From contig CM065890.1 of assembly GCA_033439255.1 (NCBI GenBank), positions 62,001 to 126,000 on the forward strand: a DNA stretch of 64,000 nt, given 5' to 3'. Source of the DNA: Hericium rajendrae (lineage: Eukaryota; Basidiomycota; Agaricomycetes; Russulales; Hericiaceae). This document shows, in pieces, positions 45,735 through 59,000 of the stretch (positions are counted from its first letter, which is position 1; each line of letters begins with the position of its first letter). Position numbers and translations under genes: made by a program. Under the pieces are notes generated by a model. That model did no database searches and had not been told where the DNA came from. It worked only from the letters and a program-made list of their open reading frames with translations.

Positions 45735-48700
45735 ATGGCACCGAGCACCCGTCAGTCGACAGCTTCGAGTTCAGGCAAAGGACATGCTCACCAAGACTCT
45801 TCGACGGCAATGCAAGGCACCGGCAAGAAGAGGCGACGCACCACTGAGCAGCTAATGCTCGAAGAGGCTGCTGCGAAGGCAGCTGAGGATGCTGCAACAG
45901 CAGCTGAGAAGGCTTCCCGTGCTCGCAAGAGACCGCGTGGGTCCGTCGAGGATGCCGAAGAGACGAGTGACGTGGAGACTGTCATCCAAGACATGGCTAG
46001 TAAGTCAATGTTGCATCTAACATGAAAGTGTACTCAACGAACACGCACAAACCAGGGTCTTCACTTGCGAAGAAGCGCCGTAATGCCCCTCGAGGGCAGC
46101 GTATTGATGTCGAGAACGTTGCCCAGGCCGTATCTGATGTTGTGCCCATGGCCGGTAAGTCAGCATTTCAGTTTTCTAACAATAGAGAATACTCACCTAA
46201 GTACGGCGGCGCGCGCACAATAGGATCTTCGATTGCGAAGAAGAACCAGCGGGATTCGACTCGCGGACAGCTGGAGGTAGTGATTAGTACCGCGTCTTCG
46301 ACAGGCAAGCGGGGACATACCGAAGGTGAACCTGATCCCCAGGATACACAGGGATTGCGAGATGAAACCCGCAAACGGCGTAAGTCGGGGGTAAGTAGTC
46401 TTGAAGATGAAGCAGCAACAGGGAGGTTGAGGAATGGAGGACGGGCACGAGGGGAACACAATGAAGCCTTGCTCGAGGACGAGCAAATGCAAACTGACAG
46501 TAAGTTTTCATCGTTGTTTAAGATGACTTATTGAACTCACCTTTGATGCAGACCCCGCACCCAAATGGCATAAATCGACGGAGTCGGGAGTGAAGTCGGG
46601 GCGTGGAGGACACAATGTGGGAGATGATGATGCACTGCTCGAGAACGAGCAAGTGCGAGTCGACGGTAAGTGTTCTGTATCATCGCCGACAATCAAGCAT
46701 ATAATTTACCTTGGATATCAGAGCCCACACCCTCAAATGACTCCGATCAGGCCGATCTCGCAGATCCGACCCCCAGCAAGCCCCCACGCCGCAATGATTC
46801 GACGAAGGCTGGCAAGAAACGCCAGATCGAGCCAGATCGTGGCTCAGATCTAGAGTTCGAAGACCCTCGGGGCGAAGACGAGTTCGAAGAAAGTCGAAGG
46901 GAAGGAAGGGATGAGGGAAACGACGGAGGCAGCGAAGCCGAGGAGGAGTACACTAGAAAGTCGGCGAAGGGCAAGGGCAAGGCGAAGGCGAAGAAGGTCA
47001 GCTTCAACGATGAAAGGTAAGTACTCCTTACCTCTTTCTAGAACGAGCGCCCGCACGTGAGTTCGACAACGAGCGCCCGTAATTGTTGGTTTACGACTTG
47101 CGTGGCTCGTCTCATGCTCTGCACGTCTCTTACTTCACGCTCTGCACGTCTCCCACCTCACGCTCTGCACGTTTAGTGCCGTGGTTGGACTGGTACGTTT
47201 TATTCGTTATGCTGACTACTTTACCTTTCAGATCTCGTGGCCTTCAACCCGATTGGCAGTCCAAAGTCCCCGGAGCACCCAAGACCCCTCTCTCGACCAC
47301 GAAGCAACGTGCTGAGGGTCCCCAGACGCTGAAGATGCCGCCTAAGAAGATCAAGCACAGCGGCCGCCAGAAGATCGAGCAGCAAGAGCTCTCGGAGGAC
47401 TCGGATGCTGAGGACGACACGCTGGAGGCGGCGTCGATACGACGCGAGGACCGTCAAACGGTGAAGGTACGTCGTTATCTTCTAATTCGTGGTCTCGTTC
47501 TAACGTCCCCGTTTTCATACAAGGACTCACAACATAGCTGAAGTCATTCACAAAGTCTCTCAGCCACGTGGATCGGTCCAGGGGAGTAAGGTACGTGTCT
47601 CTCGCAGTATCAATGCTTGTTTTTCATTCTAATTATTTTCGTTCGCCCATCCCTTCACCCATTGATCTTCTCACAGGGTAAGAAGCCGGCAGACAATGTC
47701 TAGAACATCTCGATTGCCTCGGGCTCAAAGGTATGTGATCCACACCTTATCTTGGATCATTTATTATTCTAACCGCTTTGACTGCTGGTGCCCGACATCC
47801 AGAATGTCTCGGTGCCATCAGCTTCGAAGACGATGCCCTCAGCTTCAAAGGTACGTAATTCATACTTGACTCTCGATAGGATCTGGCGCTAACTACTTTG
47901 CTCCTTTTCTCCATCTTCTTACAGGGTAAGAAGCCAGTGCACGACGGGCAGAACATCTCTGTTCCTACAGCTCAGAAGGTACGCAGTTCATTATCGATTG
48001 TTTCCTGTACTGATGTTTTCTTTTTTCGCTCTCCATGTTCTTATAGAGTAAGGGGCTGGTGCCAGAGGTGAAGACCTCGACTGCCCAGGTAATGTTTCGA
48101 TTGCTTGTCCCATTTGTTCTTGACTTGCTAACAGTTTTTTTAGAACACCCTCAGAATGTCTGCACAGGACTTGGCAATAATCTCAAAGAAGTCTGCTGGA
48201 AAAAATGTATGTCGCATATATCTTTTGTCGCTATCGTATCAGTCTGACTAACTACTTTTAGAATGCCTTAAATGCTTCATCTACCCGCACGATGCCTACG
48301 TCTGAAGCAAGTACCAGCAAGGTGGATGAAGACTCGGACTGGGACAGCCCGGATACGAGTGAGGCGAAGGCAGCAAAGTACCTCAAGTCCAATGCGAAGG
48401 CCATCGCAGAAGCTGCGAGCGATGAAGATGCCAGTGCGAGTGAGCCCGATGTCGACCGGGAATGGCAAGTCGTGCCAACTGGTCCCGACGGAACTGCTCT
48501 CGAGTGCGAGTCGGACCCAGAGGAACAAGGCATGCATGACGGTGAGGACATGGAGGTGGAGCTGGAAGGCCAAGATGACGAGGATGGCGAGGATAGCAAG
48601 ACAGAATCCGATACTGAGTGGGATGCATTTGTTGAGCAGGGCACACAAGGTGTTCAAGATGAGCAAGACGGGCAGGCTGTGCAAGATGAGCAGGACCACG

Positions 48701-49854
48701 GGGATACCAGCAATACCGAATCTGATACCGAGCCCGGAGTTGTGCTTGCAACACCCGCCTCTGTTAATAAGACACCATCGCGCGTGCTGTCAAGCTCCAA
48801 CACTCTGTCAAGTTCCAAGACACCATCTGCTGCCCGTACACCAGGCAGAATGGTATAGTACTTTTATCTCTTGTTGTTTATTATGACTGACTTAAATTCT
48901 TTTGTTATTATAGAGCCGTACTCCGTCTGCCAGAACTGTGCATAATTATTTATTATTTTCTTGTGCAATACTAACTCCTCTCAAGGATACTTCGGAGGTT
49001 TCGATGTCCAGTCACAACCGTACTACTGCCAGCAATGATGACGCGCCCGTGGATTTGGACCAGTGGAAGACCTGGTTCATCCCGTTGTGGCGCGACATGC
49101 TGGGCACCTTTCCTGATCCTTTCGACTCTGATCATGTGGTCGCTGACATCCAAGGTCTCTATGACCGATGCTTTCCTAGCACCCCTCATGACTTCTCTGT
49201 GAAGGGGGACCTTGCTTTCCTTTTGGTAAGTTCTTACCCTTTGTCATTTTCTTTGATAATCATTTTTTGCAGGTTAAGCAGCGCACCTATGACTGGAGGA
49301 AGCCATTTGCTCCTATCGCTGAGCTTGTTGTCGGCAAGTACTTGCCAAAGCACGAGATCACTTTGAAGACATTCAAGAGGGGTGAGAGGCATGAGCAGGA
49401 TCGTATCCTTGCTTGTGTCCGCTTTCACCTTGGTCGGAAGCCTGAGTGCCGCACAAGGGCTGATCAGGATGAAGCCACTAATACCGGAACATATCCCTTC
49501 GTCTTTGAGACCTTCAAAAAGGTTGATGGTGCAGCTCCAGTATGTTCTTCCTTGTTTCTATTTCTTTTATTGACAAGCTTTGTAGGTTCATTCTGGCATG
49601 TTTAGGAATTCTATGATTATCAAGACCCTTGCCTTTGCCCATCTGGTTCCTATTTCCCATCTTCCTGCTGCCTCTAGGACAAATAAGTGGCCTAAAGCTG
49701 CTCTCTGCCTGGCTGTAGTTGCTGTGAGTGCTTTTGATTTTTGTTCCTGTTGTTGCTAACTTTATGCAGGTTGAGCGTGCCTTGTTCAATCTCCTGCCTC
49801 CAGAGGAAGCTCCTCAAAGCATTATTGAGGATAAGAGGTTCAGCTCTAGCAATT
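45735..49854 (+). pseudogene. P3 partner gene (beta), cut by P5 in its last exon
   Basis: It starts at MAPSTRQSTASSSG, followed by KKRRRTTEQLMLEEAA. Modules match P2: exons ending LLEDEQ and LLENEQ, KKVSFND (~47000), QPDWQSKVPG (~47245), a series of micro-exons (47540-48220), an acidic block (48300-48700), TPSSSKTPSAARTPG, then LDQWKTWFIPLWRDMLG, RTYDWRKPF, MFRNSMIIKTLAFAH and ERALFNLLP. It stops at FSSSN where P5 begins at 49855; the remaining ~85 codons must lie beyond P5, outside the window. Apart from that insertion no break was noticed. Confidence 0.78.
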
Positions 49855-51006
49855 CATCAGTAAACCTCAAATTGTCTGACTTGTCTGAGATTTGCCTGAA
49901 ATATATCTAATTTTGCTTTATTTTGCCTAAATATAAGTTGTTAAATAGTCAGACATTCCTACAGGTGTCTATCGTCCAGACATCATCAGACCATATCAGA
50001 AAAAATTGTCTGACATTTGTCTGATGTCAGATTTCTTTGTCTGATATCAGAATATACCTGACTATCAGACTTTAATCTGATGTTAGAGATTTGTCTGACT
50101 CTCAAACTAGAAGTCTGATATTAGACTTTTAATCTGACAGTCAGATATATTCTGATAGTCAGATATATTCTGATATCAGAGAGTTGTCTGAGATTAGAAT
50201 TATTGGTCTGATTTTAGAGGATTGTCTGACTATCAGATTGCTGCTTGACTATCAGACATGCTCTGATTTTAGAATAAAATCTGATCTCAGTTTATTTTCA
50301 GATGAAGTCTATACATCTTTACAAGCAAGCTTCAATAGCCCAAGGTTATCAGAGTTAAAGCTTGCATAGATGTCTAACATGATTGAAGTGTTGTCAGATC
50401 AATCAGACATATCAGAACTCTCTAAGATACAAAATCAGACAAGATCAGACTTATAACAGTCAGTTCAGATATATTTCAAGTCATATCAGACACAAGTCAG
50501 GTTTATTTTCAGAATAGTCAGAAGTCATTTCAGACTCTTCAAAAGCACTTTCAGCTCAAAATGAGATTTTTCAGACTAATATTCAGACACTCAGAATCAC
50601 ACCAAAATGTCAAAACCACTGCACTCTAAAATTATGCAGGTAGATCAACTAAAACGCCCAATGCAGCACAAACCCAAAAATGTAGGCCATAGATGAAAGG
50701 AAATTAACAGTAAAGTAAATCATTAAAGTCATTAAAAGAGTCAGATGTATCAGCAAAGCTAAAGCAGAAGTCAGCTCAGAACAATAAGACAAAATCAGAC
50801 ACACTCACATAAAATCAAGAAGCTTCAGATCCTGTTCAGAAAAAAAGAGTTAGAGTCAGCTCAGAACAAAAATCAGACAAATCAGACAAACTCAGACAAA
50901 ATTCAGAGTCAAGTCCTATATAGAATTAGATCAGAACAGACTCAGATAAAGAAATGAAACACAAACTATAGGAGGGTATCAAATCTAATCTCTAGAAAAA
51001 CTCAAG
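49855..51006. repeat. P5 partner-side subterminal region
   Basis: There is no gene. It holds TCTGA words and the alpha motif TACAGGTGTCTATCGTCCAG near 49960, then a 3' flank aligned to 1640-2368 of P1. Short open frames here have no conserved content. Confidence 0.8.
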
Positions 51007-54000
51007 TCAGATCACTATGCAGAAAAAGAAAAGAAACACAAACTCTTCATCTGTACTCATATAGTCTAAGAGTGCTGTTCTTCTAAGGCTATTAGCATCT
51101 GGGACCTGAGACTCAACCTCAGGTAGCCTCCTGCCCCTGGAAGAGCTGACCTCCTCAACAAGCTCCATGATACCTTCCCACTTCTTATCAGAAAGCTCAT
51201 TGATGGCCTTCATATAGTGCATACAAGCAGCACCCCAGTTGCGAGAGCTGAACTTCCTACCAGCAATATCTCTGAGATGAAGAGGAACCTCTACAGTAGG
51301 TAAGACCCTGAACAAAGCACGTTCAACCTGCACAAAGTCAGCAACAACAACAAAAAAATTAGAAGGACTTACAGCCACCACAGCCAAGCAAAGAGCAGCT
51401 CTAGGCCAGCCCTTCTGCTTGGAACCAGCAGGAAGCTGAGAGGTACAAGAGATATGAGCATATGCAAGAGTCTTGATGATCATGGAGTTCCTGAACATGC
51501 CAGAAACACTCTGCAAAATTTGTTAGCAAAAGAAACAGAGAAAACAAGAAACATACTGAGCCTCCACCCTCCTTTAGCTCAAAGTCAAGAAAGATAAAGG
51601 GATAGGATCCACTATCCTCAGCATCATCATCCTCAGACCGAGTAGGAGTCTCCCACTCCCGTCCAAGATGAAAGCGTGCAGCAGCGAGGATACGATTTGG
51701 CTCGTGCTTCTCATGCTTCTCGAAGGTCAGATTGGTGACCCAGTGGTCCGGCAGATAGTCGCGCACAACATGGATCGCCGTCTTACCAAAATGCTTTCGC
51801 CAGTCGTACGTGCGCTGCAGAACCTGCCAAAAAAATGATCATCAAAAATAAAAATAAAATAAAAAAGACAGCAACTCACCAGACGATAAGCACGATCCTT
51901 CTTATGGTATTGATGAGGGTCATCAGGGAAGCACGAGTCGTACAGTTCTTGAACGAGATCAACCATCTTGGGAATGTTGAAGGGATCCGAAAACGTGCCA
52001 CACATGTCACGCCACAGCGGAATGAAATAATCATTCCAAACTGGCAGCGGCACGGGTGCATCATCGTTGGTGCCACCCCGGCGGCGACTAGATGTTGACT
52101 GGCCATCAACATCTGTCGCGCCGTCCGAAGAGTCCTACAATTAAAGTTAAGTCAGTAACACACAATACGAGATAAGTAAATACGCACCGAGTCATCCTCC
52201 ATTATGCCAGAAGGAGCACCAATCTAAAAAATAAAAGAAGCTTAGTTAGTAACAATATGTAACATAATATGATGGTACTTTACCGCTTTTCTTGGAGTCT
52301 TTGAGCCTGATGACACATGGTGTGGAGCAGTCAGAGTCATGCTCGTAGATCGGGGAGGGCCTGTCTTGCTTATAGAGGGTGTCTTTGCGGGGGTCTTGGG
52401 TGCGGAGGCCTTCGCGAGGGTCTTGGGTGCAGAGGCCTTCGCAGGGGTAGCCTTTGCTGGAGTCTTGGATGCAGAGGAAACTTTCACGGGGGTCTTGGAT
52501 GCAGAGGAAGCTTTTGCAGGGGTCTTGAGCATGGATCGGGGAGGCACAGGAGTAGCAGGGGCATCCAAGGGCACAGACTTGTGTGCGGCAAGGGCCTGCT
52601 TGAAGATGTTGCCGATCCTTGTGTGCACGTTGTCCTCGGGCTCGGTGTCGCTGCCGTTGCCTTGCGCGGTGTCGACCGGGGCTTCCTCGTCGTCCTCGGG
52701 CTCAGTGTCACTGCCCTTGCCTCGCGCGGTGACTTCCTCGTCATCCTCGGGCTCGGTCTCACTGCCCTCGTCTTGCTGCGCAATCCGTCCGCCTTGCACA
52801 GTGTCGACCGGGGCTTCCTCGTCGTCCTCGGGCTCAGTGTCACTGCCCTTGCCTCGCGCGGTGACTTCCTCGTCATCCTCGGGCTCGGTCTCACTGCCCT
52901 TGTCTTGCTGCGCAATCCGTCCACCTTGCACGGTGTCGATAGGGGCTTCATCGTCATCCTCGGGCTCAGTCGCACTACCCTCATCTTGTTGCGCAATCCG
53001 TCCGCCTTGCACGGTGTTGACCAGGGCTTCCTCATCGTCTTCGGGCTCGGTGTCGCTGCCGTTGCCTTGCGCGGTGTCGACCAGGGCTTCCTCATCGTCC
53101 TCGGGCTCAGTATCACTGCCCTTGTCTTGCTGCGTGGCGAGGTCGCCTTGAACGATGTCGACTGGGGTTTCCTCGTCGTCCTCGGGCTCGGTCTCACTGT
53201 CCTCGACTTGCTGCACAGCCAGGCTGCCTTGCGCGGTGTTGACCGGAGCTTCCTCATCATCCTCGGGCTCAGTATCACTACCCTGCTGTGCATCAAGGTT
53301 GTCATGGATGGGGACCCGCTTGACAGAGCTTGTATTCGGAGTCTGTGGGGAGACAGAAGCAAGACGGTAGGAACGGGGAGAGCAAGCCAAGGCGACGCGA
53401 TCGGGGCGACGTGATCGGGGCGACGCGATCGGGGCGACGGGAACAGGGCGATGGGAACGGGGCAGCGAGAACGGCGTGACGGGAACGGGGCAGCGGGAAC
53501 GGGGCAAGTGAGAAGGGGAAGGGGGCAGTGGGACGATGTTAAGTCATGCGCGTTTGAGCACGGTAGAGACATTAGTATGTACTTATATGTAACAAGATAA
53601 CACGACATACCTTCTGTTTGGAACCACCTTGCCCGCTTGAATTGCTGACTTGTTCGTTGATGGACACCTTGCGGGCGGTAGACGAAATCTTCCTGATGAC
53701 TTCTACAGGTGCGGGTAGCTGTGATAATATGTAGAATAACAAACATTTAGTTAGCAATGAGAAGTGAACCAGAAAAAAAGAACACGACGTACCTTTAACT
53801 TGGCCTGTGCGCCATCTCGCATAGCAGCAGCCTCCAGACTATCATCCTCCTCCTCGTTCTCGGACACTGCCTCTTCCACACGGTTCTTGCGTGCAAGCCT
53901 GGCTGCTTTCTTCGATCGAGAAGACCCTGCAGTTGACGGGTTCGATGGTTGAGACGAGCCGGAGGTGGAGGTACGCGGCACGTTGTCGCGCCAATTGGGG

Positions 54001-54865
54001 AGCAATCCGCGGCCTGTTCTGTGAGGTAGGGGAGTTGGAGAGTAAGCATAGTCAGTATAATGTGAAAGATACAGATGTACAGTATAGACGAGGGTTGAAT
54101 CGTACAAGTTTGTAGACTACAAGAGGAGAGCTGGAGAAAGGGTGAACGAGCGCCGAAACGAGCGCCGTAGAACGAGCGCCGGCCTGTCGAAAATTGTAAA
54201 GTCAAACAAACACTTACTGTTCGTCGCTGAAGCTGACCCTTTTCTTCAGCTTCCCCTTCCCAGTCTTACGGGTTTCTTGCTCGTTCCTTCCATCTTCTCC
54301 TTCTTCCCATCGTTCGTTAGCTCCAAATTCGATTTCCATCGTGATATCTCCCTCGACATCAAGCCCACCATCGTCGAGGCTCGATTGTTCGATTCCGGCC
54401 CCATCCCTGCGACGTTTGGAGGATCTCTGCGGCGGATTTGCACGATCTTCGAGATCGTTGTCGAGGGGAGCTACGAGAGTGAGCAAAAAGGTGAGTATCT
54501 CGTGTTCACTCGATATCGAAAGGTAACTTACGTTGATCGACCTCCATCTCTTCGACACTCGTTTCACCCTGGTCTCGTCGATGTTTGACGCCCTTTCCTC
54601 CACCTCCGACACTCTTTCCCGCACCTTCGACACTCTTCTCCGCACCTCCTGCACCCTGACCAGACTTCCGCCGTTTCCGCCCCTCCTCCACTGTCCCATT
54701 GAGCTCTTCCACGTCCATTTCGTCCTCGCTCCGCACACGTTTGGCCCCGGTCTTCGACGCCACGATTTTCTTCTTCGAGCCCGAACCGTTCTTCGTCGAC
54801 GCTGCAACTTTGCTCTTCGCCGTGCTTGTGATCACGACTTCGGGTCGTGCTTTTTCGCGACGCTT
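51007..54865 (-). pseudogene. P5 partner gene (alpha), cut by P6 near its 5' end
   Basis: On minus, from the cut: KARPEVVITS and EEGRKRRKSG (54865-54531), an exon ending KLKKRVSFSDEQ (~54470-54220), LPNWRDNVPR (~54020-53795), a short serine/glutamine exon (53720-53610), ten acidic repeats (53300-52625), SKTPAK-type repeats (52560-52330), then the conserved domain (about 52140-51885, 51826-51560, 51512-51372 and 51329-51007) with WNDYFIPLWRDMCG, RTYDWRKHF, MFRNSMIIKTLAYAH and FSSRNWGAACMHYMK. It is the best-preserved alpha version and serves as the uninterrupted reference for A1. Exon 1 with the KKRRR motif should lie beyond P6. Confidence 0.78.
52625..53300 (-). repeat. Ten acidic TEPEDDE repeats of the P5 partner gene
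   Basis: The units share GSDTEPEDDEEAPVDT and differ in linker length (17, 20 or 27 residues). Two neighbouring units with the short VTARGK linker suggest duplication of a two-unit block. The complementary strand yields serine-rich frames, which are shadows. Confidence 0.85.
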
Positions 54866-56069
54866 CATCAGTAAACGTGCATTTGTCTAAATGATGTCTG
54901 ACTTTATCTGATCTTGTCTAATTTAGTCTGCTCCAGATGATCAGATAATCAGACCAATCAGACGGGTCCCTATCGTCAAGTGTTTTTCAGATAAAAGTAT
55001 CTAACCTTAGACAGCTCTCTGAGTCTCAGACAGCTATCTGGATCTCAGACAGCTATCTAAATTTTAGACAAAAGTCTAAAGTTAGATTTTTTCTAGATTT
55101 AGAATCTATCTAGACATTAGATATTATCTGAATATCAGAATTTATCTACAAGTTAGACAAACTCTGATATTTCTCTGATCTATGTCTGAAATTAGATATT
55201 CTCTAGATGTCAGACTTTGTCTGAGTATCATGTTTTGTCTAAAAATTTAGATTTTATCTAAAGATCAGAGTACATCTGATAGTCAGACTTTATCTAGAGG
55301 TGTAGAGTATTTCTGAAGATTATAGTTTATCTGAAGGTCAGAGGTTATCTAAAAGGTCAGAGGTTATCTAAAGGCTAGCACTTATTTTAAAGCTAGATTT
55401 TTTTCTAGAATTAGATGCTACCTAAAGATATTTTTTTCATTATGGCAGAGCAACCTTATCATTCAGATTCTCCTCTGAGCATGATATCAGACTTGACTTA
55501 TATAGTATTAGATAAGTCAGATACATCAGAAATTATTAGACAAGAGTTCAGACAAATTAGATATAATCTTAGACAAAAATTAAACAAATCAGACATATTC
55601 AGCATCACTTAGAGCAAATCAGTCAAAACAAATGATTAGATAGATTTTAGCTATCAGAATGCTCATATTATATTAGAACTTAATCAGACAGTCAAAATCA
55701 CACCAGATGATCAGAACCACTGCATTCTAGATTATGCAGGTAAACAACTAAACGCCCATGCAACATAAACCCAAATACTAGGCCATAGATGAAAGTATTA
55801 ATAGCAAAACAAAACAAACTATTAGAGAAATTAAATGCAGCTGTATCAGAAAAGGGCTAATCTAAAAGTTAGATCAGATGAAAAATAAAAGATAGAAAAC
55901 AGACAAACTAAAAGAAAGTTCAAAGTTCAAGGTTCTCTATTCAAGATTAAGTAAGAATAACAGCAGAATAAAAGAAAAGGACAAACTAAAGGGATATCAA
56001 TTTGTAGATCAAATTCTAAAAAAAAATACAAGTCAGATCACTTTAAAAGAAGAAGAAGAAGAAACCAAA
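54866..56069. repeat. P6 partner-side subterminal region
   Basis: It mirrors 43544-44746 of P4, including GGGTCCCTATCGTCAAGTG near 54964. There is no gene. Confidence 0.85.
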
Positions 56070-59000
56070 CTATTCATCATCACTCATGTACTCAATAAGA
56101 TTGCGACGACGACTGCCACTAGCATCCTGAGGCTCAGAGTCAACAGGACCACGATTATGGTTGACTCTAGATATGCTATACTCCTGAGCACCCTCCATGA
56201 TCAGCTTCCACTTCTTGTCAGAAAGAGCATTGATGGTGTTCATATAATGCACAGAAGCTGAGCCCCAATTACCAGCAGAAAAGTCCATATCATCAGGGTT
56301 TTTGAGATTGGCAGGACGATCATTCACTGATAAATTGAGGAACAAGGCTCGCTCCATCTGCACAAAATCAGCTTCTATAAGAAGAGTCAGAAAGACACTC
56401 ACAGCAACAACAGCCAGGCAAAGAGCTGATCTGGGCCATCCATCCTGCCTAGACTCAGCAGGAAGAGCTTCAACAATAGACAAATGAGCTCGACCAAAGG
56501 TCTTGAGCACCATATCACCCCTAAACATGCCACTGATGGTCTATAGAAACAAACCTTAGCTTAGAAAAATTAAAAGAAGAAAACATACCAATGAATGATC
56601 CTTTTCGTAAGTGACCTCTCCAAAAATAAAAGGCATGGTGCCAGAATCCTCAGGATCAGCTGGATCATCAAACCGACCTAGTTTGAAGTGCATCCACTCA
56701 TGCTTCAGGTCTTCATCAGTCTCACCAGGCTTTGCAATCTCCCTACAGCCTAAAAGAGATAGAGCCCACTCCTCCTTAACAACAGCCTTAGCAACAGACG
56801 CAAAGTGGCTCCGCCACTCATAGGTCCGCTGCCGAGTCTAGAAAAAAAAATGTAAGTGCATCTACAAAAAAAATAGACATGAAACTCACCACACCAAAGA
56901 CAGCATCATCTTTGTTAGAGACTACATGCGGCACAAGAGGATAACACGAATTCCACAGCTGTTGCATGCGAGGAATCAAACCGCTAATCACCCATGGCTC
57001 TGAGCGAATGCCCAGGAAGTCTTTCCACATGAGAATGAACAAGTTGTTGAACTCGTCTACTGGAATAGGGAGCTTGTCATTAGTGTGGCTAGAGCTAGAG
57101 CGACTCGATGTCGACTGACAAATATCATTTAGTGAAAGAGGCAAAAGAACAGAATAAAAAACATACAGTGATGTTGGAAGGAGTACGACGCTAGAGAATA
57201 TAAGAGTCAGTGATGAATAAAGAAATCAGAGTGAACTTACGACAGATGACGATGGCGTATGAGCAAGCTTCAATGTAGATGAAATTGGCGTGCGAGCAGG
57301 CAGAGCAGCCTTCCTACTAGAAGGTGTATGTGCAGGCAGTGAGGCCTTGCTGGCAGATACTGTGCGTGCAGGAGTCTGCGCAGGAGCATTGATCTTCATA
57401 GAAGATGGTGTATGGCGAGAGGGAGGAGGAATGGAGAAGGTCGACGGCATGTCCGCATCACTTTCCCTGTCAATGCTACCTCTGAGAGGGTGTTCGCGAG
57501 CAGCCTCCGCTGCATACCCGAACATCTTGCGGGCCTCTATATCATCATAATCCGGGTCTGTCTCACTCGGGAGACGAGGGGCCCGGATGCGAGGCGGCGC
57601 GTACTCATCCGTCTCAGGCTCTGTCTCACTCGGGAGTTCTGGCACTTGCACAACGGGCTGGACATCCTTGTTCACCTCAGGCTTGGTCTTGCGCAGGACA
57701 TCCCCAGTCTTGATGAAGGGCTGCAGGGCCTCATCTGTCTCGGGCTCGGTCTCGCTCTGGAGAACCGCAGCTTTGACGATGGGCTGCGCGGCCTCGTCTG
57801 TCTCGGGCTCGGTCTCGCTCTGGAGAACCGCAGCTTTGACGATGGGCTGCGCGGCCTCGTCTGTCTCGGGCTCGGTCTCGCTCTGGAGAACCGCGGCTTT
57901 GACGGTGGGCTGCGCGGCCTCATCTGTCTCGGGCTCGGTCTCGCTCTGGAGTGCCGGGGCTTTGACGATGGGCTGCGCGGCCTCATCTGTCTCGGGCTTG
58001 GTCTCGCTCGGGACTGCTGGGGCCTTGCTGCCAGACAAGGCCTTGCTCGCGGCAAGTGGGGCATCCTGTTTGTACTTTAGTGCATTAGAGACCGGATACT
58101 AACAACATTATAGTGAATATAAACATACCTTCTGCTTGCTTGAACTGCCTCGTGCAATGTCTTTTAAGGTTTGCTGGATATCGGCTTGGCCCTTGGTTAG
58201 AAAGGGTTAGTAATAGAGAACAGCTTATAACGACTAAAACGTACCTTGTGTTTGCCGGAACTTGAATTGCCTTGTGCAGCTGCGTTGGTGGCTTGCTTGT
58301 TGGCGAGTTTGTTCTCCTACAGTATCGTTAAAAAAAGTGTTAGTGTCAGATATCCCGTGAACAACGACAGATTGCCCGCATTGAGCAAGCCCCATGACGA
58401 CTCGCACGTCATACTCGCCGTCAGCGAGCACACCTGCACGACGCCGCGCTACATGACCCACAACCCGCGTGCAACCCCCCACGACTCGCTAAGTCGATCG
58501 ACGAGATCGATGCCGATCTACTCGCGCGGACACGTCCCCGAATCCCACGTCGTCCCCGACCTCCTGCACCAAACCCGCACTTGCCAAAAGAAAAGGAAGA
58601 GGCAAAAACGCACCCCTCGCATAGCCATGTTCGTAGATACCTTGTCTCAAGATAATCGTGGGGAGGTGACGGTTTTCATGATAACTTGAACCGGTATTTT
58701 GAGCTGCTGCAATAAGATAGTCACCAAACAGACAAGCATGAGTGAGAAGGAAAAACGCACCTTTCGTTTGCTATCCTGGGCTGCCCGTACTGATGCAGCC
58801 TCCTCCGCATCGTCTTCGTCTTCATCCTCCAGCACATTGATCTTGATTTGCTCGTCGCCTGCCTTTTTTGAAGAGCGGCGCTTATTCTTCGTCGAACGGG
58901 AAGGAGTCGTCGATGTAGAGTCCGACTTCGGGGGTGCTGTGGTGGAGGAAGATGTTGACTGTGCTGCTCCGGGGATTTTTGACTGCCAATCAGGGAGGAT

